NCBI GenBank assembly: GCA_009760855.2
Contig: WPIO01000021.1
Coordinates: forward strand, 4,713,501-4,777,500
Reading direction: 5' to 3'
DNA from: Cristatella mucedo
Lineage: Eukaryota > Bryozoa > Phylactolaemata > Cristatellidae
Length of the DNA stretch: 64,000 nt
The notes under the pieces: generated by a model
Told to the model about the DNA's origin: nothing
The model's input: the letters and a program-made list of their open reading frames with translations, nothing else
Databases searched by the model: none
Made by a program: the position numbers and the translations under genes
Part shown: positions 58,251-64,000 of the stretch, piece by piece
Numbering within the stretch: the stretch's first letter is position 1
How the letters are laid out: every line of letters begins with the position of its first letter

Positions 58251-58744
58251 TCAATCGCCAGAGATAGACCCGGAGCGACCATGCACACGAGAGGAAATTT
58301 CTGCACCTGTACTCTATATACGTCGGTGCTGTCCATGCAAAGTTGGGCAGCTTGCAAGTAGACTGCTCTAGCCCTAACTTGTTCGAGTGCTGCTCGAGGT
58401 GCCCTTTGTTGTTTTTTTTAAACGCATGCGCTCGGATTTGCTAGCAAGTACTTCCGAAGACGGTGCGAGCCACGTTTTCTCCATTAGGCTACACTACGCC
58501 GAGTCGGTATTCGAAGTGACTACTACTACTACATTCCGGTCTGTGATCCGGAACTGATTTACACACATGCATTCCGGTCAGTGCCGATTCGGGCCAGCCC
58601 CCATCCACCCCCCTCTTTAGTTCTGTGAGTAATGTCTCCAAGTTGCTAGGGGCAACCCGACAGGACGACTCTCTCGTTCTTGGGTGGTCTGAATACGAAC
58701 TAGGCCGGCACTACGCATGAAAATGCCTTCTTATCGATTCATAT

Positions 58745-59010
58745 ACACGTATCTCTGTCTCTAACTCATTAGAGCCGTCAAGACAAAGTGGATGCCATGC
58801 TGGAGAGCTATCTGTGATGCCTTCAAGGCCTAAACAGATTTAGGTGCACATGCCGTAGCCAACAGACTTTGTACTTTGTATCCCACAGCACTAAGCAAGT
58901 GAGATGCATAGCTGAGTCAGAAGGCCAGTCGAGGAAGCGAGTAGCATGGAATTAGCCTCGCAGGGACGACTGGACAGGGTGTATCACTTTTTGGCAGTCA
59001 CAGAGGAGAC
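58745..59010 (-). mobile_element. Family B LINE 3′ fragment
   Basis: Carries the family B blocks tgccgtagccaacagactttgt and gcatagctgagtcag in the same order as at 26650 and 61090. Confidence 0.75.
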
Positions 59011-59133
59011 GTCGTTACACATGTATTGTGAAAGCAAGCTCCTACTAGGGAAGGAGGACCTTTAAGTGCTTAGCTGCTGCAGTCGCCTGCATGCTAAGCT
59101 TCAGTGCTGTACTTCCTTGCTCCACATTTCCAG

Positions 59134-59322
59134 GTCAAACGATCAGCACCTTCGTCCTGCTTAGCCAGCAAGGCTGTCTTTGGGGCTACCCTCGTCTGCG
59201 TTCAGTTCAACCGCAGTCAAAAAAGGCTGCTTTCGAAGCTGGCCCATCTTGCTACGAAGCGACAGCAGCACAGCACAGCCACTGTATGGCCTGCTCTAAA
59301 GCATTTCCGGAGTGGCTTCTAG
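59134..59322 (+). CDS. Possible terminal exon, unknown
   Basis: After an acceptor-like ccacatttccag, a 62-codon frame (VKRSAPSSCLASKAVFG … WPALKHFRSGF) ends at TAG 59320–59322. A second frame is open over the same bases (59091–59351). No domain is recognised. Confidence 0.22.
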   Translation, partial: VKRSAPSSCLASKAVFGATLVCVQFNRSQKRLLSKLAHLATKRQQHSTATVWPALKHFRSGF

Positions 59323-59594
59323 CTCTTACCAAAATGACCAGTAACGGATAGGACACGTCTGCCCTAGCAGCGGCATGCCGCTCTAAGAGCGATGCTCCCT
59401 GTAAACTGCCAACAGGCTCTGAGCTTTGACTTGAGCTGCATCGGTAGATAGAATCGGTAGTGCTACTATTATGCTATACCTAAGATAATTTAAGAAAAAT
59501 AATGAAAGATTTATGAATTATTACAGTATTGGCTGTTGGAGTAATTAAGTTTAGGTGATGCATACAGGGTCGATAATAAATAGGTAGCTGATTT

Positions 59595-59734
59595 AACAGC
59601 CTTATTTGTATAGCAGCAGAAGAGCCTTATTGGCTATCACCACCGGTTACAGTTGGCAATAAAGGATTGCCCAACTGCAGGATTCGAACGTCGTGAAGAG
59701 CGAGCACCTTACTCTCTGAGCTATCACGACCCTG
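59595..59734 (-). mobile_element. SINE A copy
   Basis: Body and head as in other copies, with part of the head after box B missing. Confidence 0.75.
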
Positions 59735-59877
59735 TGATGAGATCTGCTTCCACCTTAAAAGGCTAGTTATGATTATGGTAGTGTCTAGGAAACTAGATTT
59801 TTTCCGGCCCTGCTGATCAGAGGAGTGCTGCTGTCAGCAATTGCTTGGGCTGGATCTGTCGTGCATTCTGTCGTGAA

Positions 59878-60000
59878 TTATAAAATACAATTAATTCGTT
59901 CGGCGTCCTAAGTGAACTCGGTCTCTGTCCAGGCGCTGCTTTACCTATGCCAAAGGGCTTGACGTTCACGACCTCGGTCCCCAAAGGCGAGCTCCCTGGG
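59878..60000 (-). mobile_element. SINE B copy, head truncated
   Basis: Carries the family A hairpin-type tail (gcgtcctaagtgaactcggtctctgtccaggcgc on the + strand) and part of the tRNA-like head. Confidence 0.6.
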
Positions 60001-60004
60001 ACGC

Positions 60005-60730
60005 CTGGACCGAGCACGGACAGCGTGCACTCTGGCGTGCACCCTGTATGCGCATGTGCGTGCAAAACTATGGAAATGGTCTGCTCGACCGTCAGCTGCA
60101 GCAGCTGCAGCTGCTGCAGCTGCTCCTCCTCCGAGCAGACTCTTCAAGATAGCTCGCTAAACTTGTGCAGAGTATAAACTTAAGCAGAGCATCTAAAAGC
60201 ATCAGGCATCCGAAACAATTCATTTCAAATGGCAACAAAATCTAGATGCAGGCCCGACGTTCATAGATCAGTTGAAGCGGTTAACAGTTGGTCAACAGCC
60301 GAGACATTGAGAGCATTCGGTCGGCCCGAGGTGCCTGAGGGCTATGTGTGTAATGTGGGCTCTGGCCCTCGTCCTCAAATCTCACGTGTAGACAGACGCA
60401 TTTAAGCCAGTCGGTCTCTTGCTTGGCCATACTAAGCCAGCACAGCCGAGGTCACAAGTTCGTGCGACTGACGGAGCAGCCCATGCAGTGAGTCTTACTG
60501 GCCTGCCCAAAACTTTGACACCGTGCAAATTGAGTGCTATTTACAGCCTCCTCCTCCCCCCCGTCACGTTTTGCCTGAGAGTTTGGTTTTCCTGACCTGT
60601 TTGAAGTGCTATTAAGAGTTAGGATTAGTTATCGATTAGATTCAGCTGGCTGATCTCGGTGTCATGTTGCATCAGCGCATCAGCGCACTGTCACGTAAAG
60701 CTTGCATGAATGTTTGCGGTCCTCTTTACT
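60005..60730. other. No supported gene; short CAG/CTG dyad
   Basis: A CAGCTG-rich palindromic patch lies at 60092–60125. The rest is unremarkable. Confidence 0.4.
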
Positions 60731-60737
60731 TAGAGGT

Positions 60738-60886
60738 ATGGTCATCACTGACGTGCCGTTTGATGCTAAGGAGAAAACCAGAACCAGCCGGTATGCATTC
60801 ATACGCAGGCCATCCAGCGAGATGGGTTTGGCCGCCGACGAGGAAACGGCAGCAGAGGAGAGCAGCGCTTATGCTGCCTTTCTGAA
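60738..60886 (+). CDS. Possible first coding exon, unknown protein
   Basis: A pyrimidine-rich acceptor (cctctttacttag) is followed four bases later by ATG 60738. The 49-codon frame is charged (MVITDVPFDAKEKTRT … EETAAEESSAYAAFLK) and ends at a consensus donor GTAAGT (60887), phase 2. Downstream DNA turns into LINE family B by 61000, so any next exon would lie beyond the repeats or the window. The family is not recognised. Confidence 0.4.
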
Positions 60887-60994
60887 GTAAGTCTAAGTCG
60901 CTTCACAAGCATAATACCAAGCCCGTAATGCAGAAGCAACATTGCTTTGCTTTATATATTGTAAACCATTTCCATATGTCACTCTGAAAAAATT

Positions 60995-61540
60995 CTAGGA
61001 CTGAGTGGGCGTTACATGTGAGTTTTCCGTTGCGCACTCAAAGCCTAAGCGGCACTTTTCTTTTGGTAAGCGTACTGTAGCTTCAGCAGACTTCATCCCA
61101 CGAAACAAGGAGAAAACGAGAAGCATAGCTGAGTCACGGACAGTCGAGGAAGTGAGTAGCATGAAAGTTGCAAAGCATCTAGAACGAGATTGCTTTCTCT
61201 GAGGGTACTTTGTCGAATGCATTATTATTAGTATTCTTACTACTATCATTAAGTGGCAGCTCAGGACGGCTGGAAAGGAGGTGCCACAGTCAGCAGCAGG
61301 AAAGTAGCTGTTAATGCCTACAAAAAGTGGAAGTGAGATCCACAGTCTAGAGCCAGCAGAGCACAAGCTTCCATCGACAACGGTCTTTAAGGGTTGGAAT
61401 TGAACAGCCAATTTACTATCTATAAATGACTTGAGGCCACGAGGAGGCTGAAACTGTTGCTGCAGTATATCTAGGCATAAAGGAGCCGAGCCACGGCAGG
61501 CCTGTGGGTCAGATTAAGAATACGGTGTCATGTCTCTGCT
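60995..61540 (-). mobile_element. Family B LINE copy with a family A tail inserted
   Basis: Family B C-terminal block and 3′ UTR on the − strand; between about 61165 and 61245 a + strand family A hairpin tail with an ATT run interrupts it. Confidence 0.75.
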
Positions 61541-61754
61541 GATCGGCAGGGACCTTCCATTCTTCAGTGAAGGAAAAATGTGGCTGAATTATCTCTAGGA
61601 TTTGCTGAATAGCTGCTCGCTGCCATATCTATCGCCAGCTGCAGAGACTTGGTGGCTTTTTCGGTAGCATAGCCAAGACACAGTTGATGTGGTCCAGCCT
61701 ATACAGAGCTTTTTAGATTCATAGCAAGTCGCCATGATAGAAATCCCTTATCTT

Positions 61755-64000
61755 AGACAGGGGTAATAATAACATAATATTATTATCGATAAATGTATAT
61801 AGCACCTTCAGAGAATTTAATCTGTTTCTAGGCACTTTAAGGATGCTGTAAAGAAAGAATGATCGAATGGTTAGTGGTAGCATGCTCAGTGCCAGCAAGC
61901 CTAGCATGGATAGAGGTGACATGCACAGGGTCAACATGCAAATATGGTTAGTGGCAGCATGCACAGTGTCAGCATGCTTACGCACACAACCAACAAATCA
62001 TAAGGAACCTGCTAAATGCTGTCATAAAAAGGTGCATTTGTGGCTTCTTTTTAAATTTCGTCAGCTCAGGGGATGTTGTGATGTCAGTCGGAAGCGAGTT
62101 CTAGGCTTTGAGAGCGTACGAGCTAAAGGCACGGCCTCCAAAGGATTTGAGGCTCACGCAAGCTATAGCTAACGGATTTGATTCAGAAAAGCAGGTGGTA
62201 CGATGCCTAGTCTATTGGGAGAGTAGGTCTGATATGTAGGCTGGAACCAGAGAATGAAGGGACCTAAAAATGAGTGATATAACCTTGAAGTCGATGCGCT
62301 GCTTGACTGAGAGTCAGTGCAGGTCGGTGAGAAGTGGTGTGATGTGGCAACTGCGATGCTCCTGACAGACGAGCCTAGCTGCAGAGTTTTGCCCAACTAC
62401 ATGTGCATGAGTGAGCACTCTGGTGGACCAGGAAGCAGTTGAGTTGCAGAAGTCGAGACGGGGTGTCACAAATGATTGAACAGATTTAGATGTAGGATCC
62501 CTGTGTAAACAAGCCCAAATTTTGACAATGTTATGTAGCCGAAAGTAGGCAGACTTGACTGTGGAGCTTATGTGGTCGTCAAGTGCAAGCTCATTTTGGA
62601 ATAGGACACCTAGATTTCGTGCATATGCAACAGGAGATTTGCTGTCAGGGCCGATTTTGAGCGTTAATTTTTATAATTTCTGAATCACACTTGGTTTACC
62701 CATAACTAGTAAACTGGTTTTATTGTCATTCAATTTAAGAAAATGTACTGCCAACCTTGTGTGGATGTCATCAATACATGCAGCAGGGGAGTTGAGAGAA
62801 TTTGACATTCTGGATGGATGGTAGTTATCAGAGTAAAGGCACAACTGAGTGTCGTCCGCATAGAAGTGAAAGCCTAGATTGTGCTTGGCAATCAAATCGG
62901 CAAGAGGGTCAGAGTAAACTGAGAAAAGAAGCCGACGAAGCACACACACGGTACTCCAGTGATTCCTCGGATGATCTTTGCCCGTTTGCATCGATGCTCT
63001 GGAGTCTCCCACTGACATAGGACTTGAACCGTTGTAGTGCAGTGCAACAGTGATGTGCAGGCAAAACAAGAGGCTCTCGAAAAAGACCTGGTGATCGGTA
63101 CTACGAATGTGGTCAGATAGGCAGAAGATTTTGTCGAATGTGTGACCCTTGATGTGATAAGGGTCGTCCACATGAGCCACGAGAGAAAATGAGTCAGTCA
63201 GTGCACGAAATTCGGTGAAGAAAGCATGAGATAAGTTATCGCAATGTCAAAATCACTCAATAACGAGGGAAGATCGATTTCTTGCATGCAGAATCGAAAT
63301 GAGATCAAAGAAAACTGGGATAAAGGAAGCTTTGGCACTTGGATGAGATAGACTGCTGCAACCATTGGCAGCTTGTTTTCGGGTGAACTCAAAATACGAG
63401 ATTCGAAAGACTTCTTCTTCGAGGAGACTGAAAATGGCTTGATATTGAGGGTTGGACGTGCGACAATGGCGACTCCGGCACTGACTGCATTGATTGATCC
63501 AGGGCAGAGGTCGGCAAACTCCTGCCTTTTGGCCAATTATGGCCTAGCTATTACTCCCGTCCGGCCTAGCGCCCCTAGTTATTTATCCGGCCTAATTGAA
63601 CTGTCGTGGTTTTTGTTTCCCTTCATTACTAGTGGTTGGAAATCAAGCTGTGACCCGTGTTTATTTCTAGAGCTGATGTCAGGCGCTTGTGTGAAAGAGA
63701 AGCACCTGACCTGGTAGGTGTGATAAATGTCGACCCCTATAATGTGCTGCTGTTTCGCCTGTTTGTTCGTCTGAACACTCTTCACCCCACGGGCCCGGTA
63801 GAGCGGCTGGTTTCTTCTGGCGTAGCGTGCCTTCTTGATCTCCTGAAATGGACTAGTAGTTCGAAAAGTTTTCCGACCGCTGATCTAGGGGTATGAAAGA
63901 TGGATAAGTTTGTCTGGGTGCATCGGTTGTGGTCGGCCTGGTAGCCAATTCCAGCCAGTTCTTGGTCAAGGCGAGCAGTTCGAGGCCGTTTTCAGTAATC
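61755..64000 (-). mobile_element. Family A LINE copy with endonuclease region, internally deleted
   Basis: Tail at about 61755–61850, C-terminal block, then RT with an intact catalytic FYADDTQL (about 62845) up to TDHQVFFESL near 63095. There it joins directly to an AP-endonuclease-type stretch (GHTFDKIF, LELLALTKNWLEL) that runs to the window end, so the RT N-terminus is deleted. A hAT MITE sits at 63505–63882. Confidence 0.8.
63505..63882. mobile_element. hAT-like MITE of a second family
   Basis: The 378-bp element has termini CAGAGGTCGGCAAACT and, read from the right end, CAGCGGTCGGAAAACT (14 of 16 identical). It is flanked by 8-mers atccaggg (63497–63504) and atctaggg (63883–63890), 7 of 8 identical. 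The ends resemble the CAG.GGTCGGCAAACT class of hAT elements. It interrupts the endonuclease region of a − strand LINE. Confidence 0.8.

Overview
This window is a stretch of animal nuclear genome. Genes are split by short GT–AG introns, at least one gene belongs to an animal ciliary family (DCDC2), and most of the remaining DNA is non-LTR retrotransposon, SINE, hAT MITE and microsatellite debris. There is no sign of bacterial or organellar organisation. The phylum cannot be fixed from sequence alone; the repeat-rich, compact-intron layout suggests a non-vertebrate metazoan.

The best gene is on the + strand from about 4888 to 17815. It is a DCDC2-type doublecortin protein reconstructed from nine exons whose splice phases all agree. 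It has two tandem doublecortin domains, a low-complexity linker, an acidic segment that resembles the vertebrate DCDC2 tail, and an unusual C-terminal exon with ten canonical IQ (calmodulin-binding) motifs. Its introns hold a LINE, a long GA tract, a CGG tract starting a few bases after a splice donor, and, in intron 5, a separate signal-peptide plus MAM-domain ORF that a LINE insertion has cut in two. A possible small two-exon gene and a polyadenylation signal follow at 18.0–18.4 kb.

Other gene-like stretches are a 263-aa ORF of unknown function at 40469–41260 (+) with a polyadenylation signal, a possible facing − strand exon at 42013–42285, a GC-rich island at 35.95–37.09 kb with weak exon candidates, another at 57.2–58.25 kb, and isolated exon candidates at 59134 and 60738. 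A heavily broken copy of a widespread uncharacterised animal multicopy protein family lies at 45.4–46.6 kb.

The rest is mostly repeats. Family A is a CR1/L2-like LINE (EN + RT, with a hairpin 3′ tail ending in ATT repeats), present in about twenty truncated copies on both strands. Family B is a related LINE with a different 3′ end. Two tRNA-headed SINE families occur, one of which carries the family A tail. Three short hAT MITEs have recognisable 8-bp target duplications, and two of them closely resemble the SPIN ('Space Invader') family. There is also a candidate LTR-like element at 27.36–28.75 kb, and at 32.9–35.1 kb a stack of elements inserted into one another. Simple repeats (GA, CT, TA/CA, CGG, an 11-bp minisatellite) are long and frequent, and most ORFs across them are meaningless.
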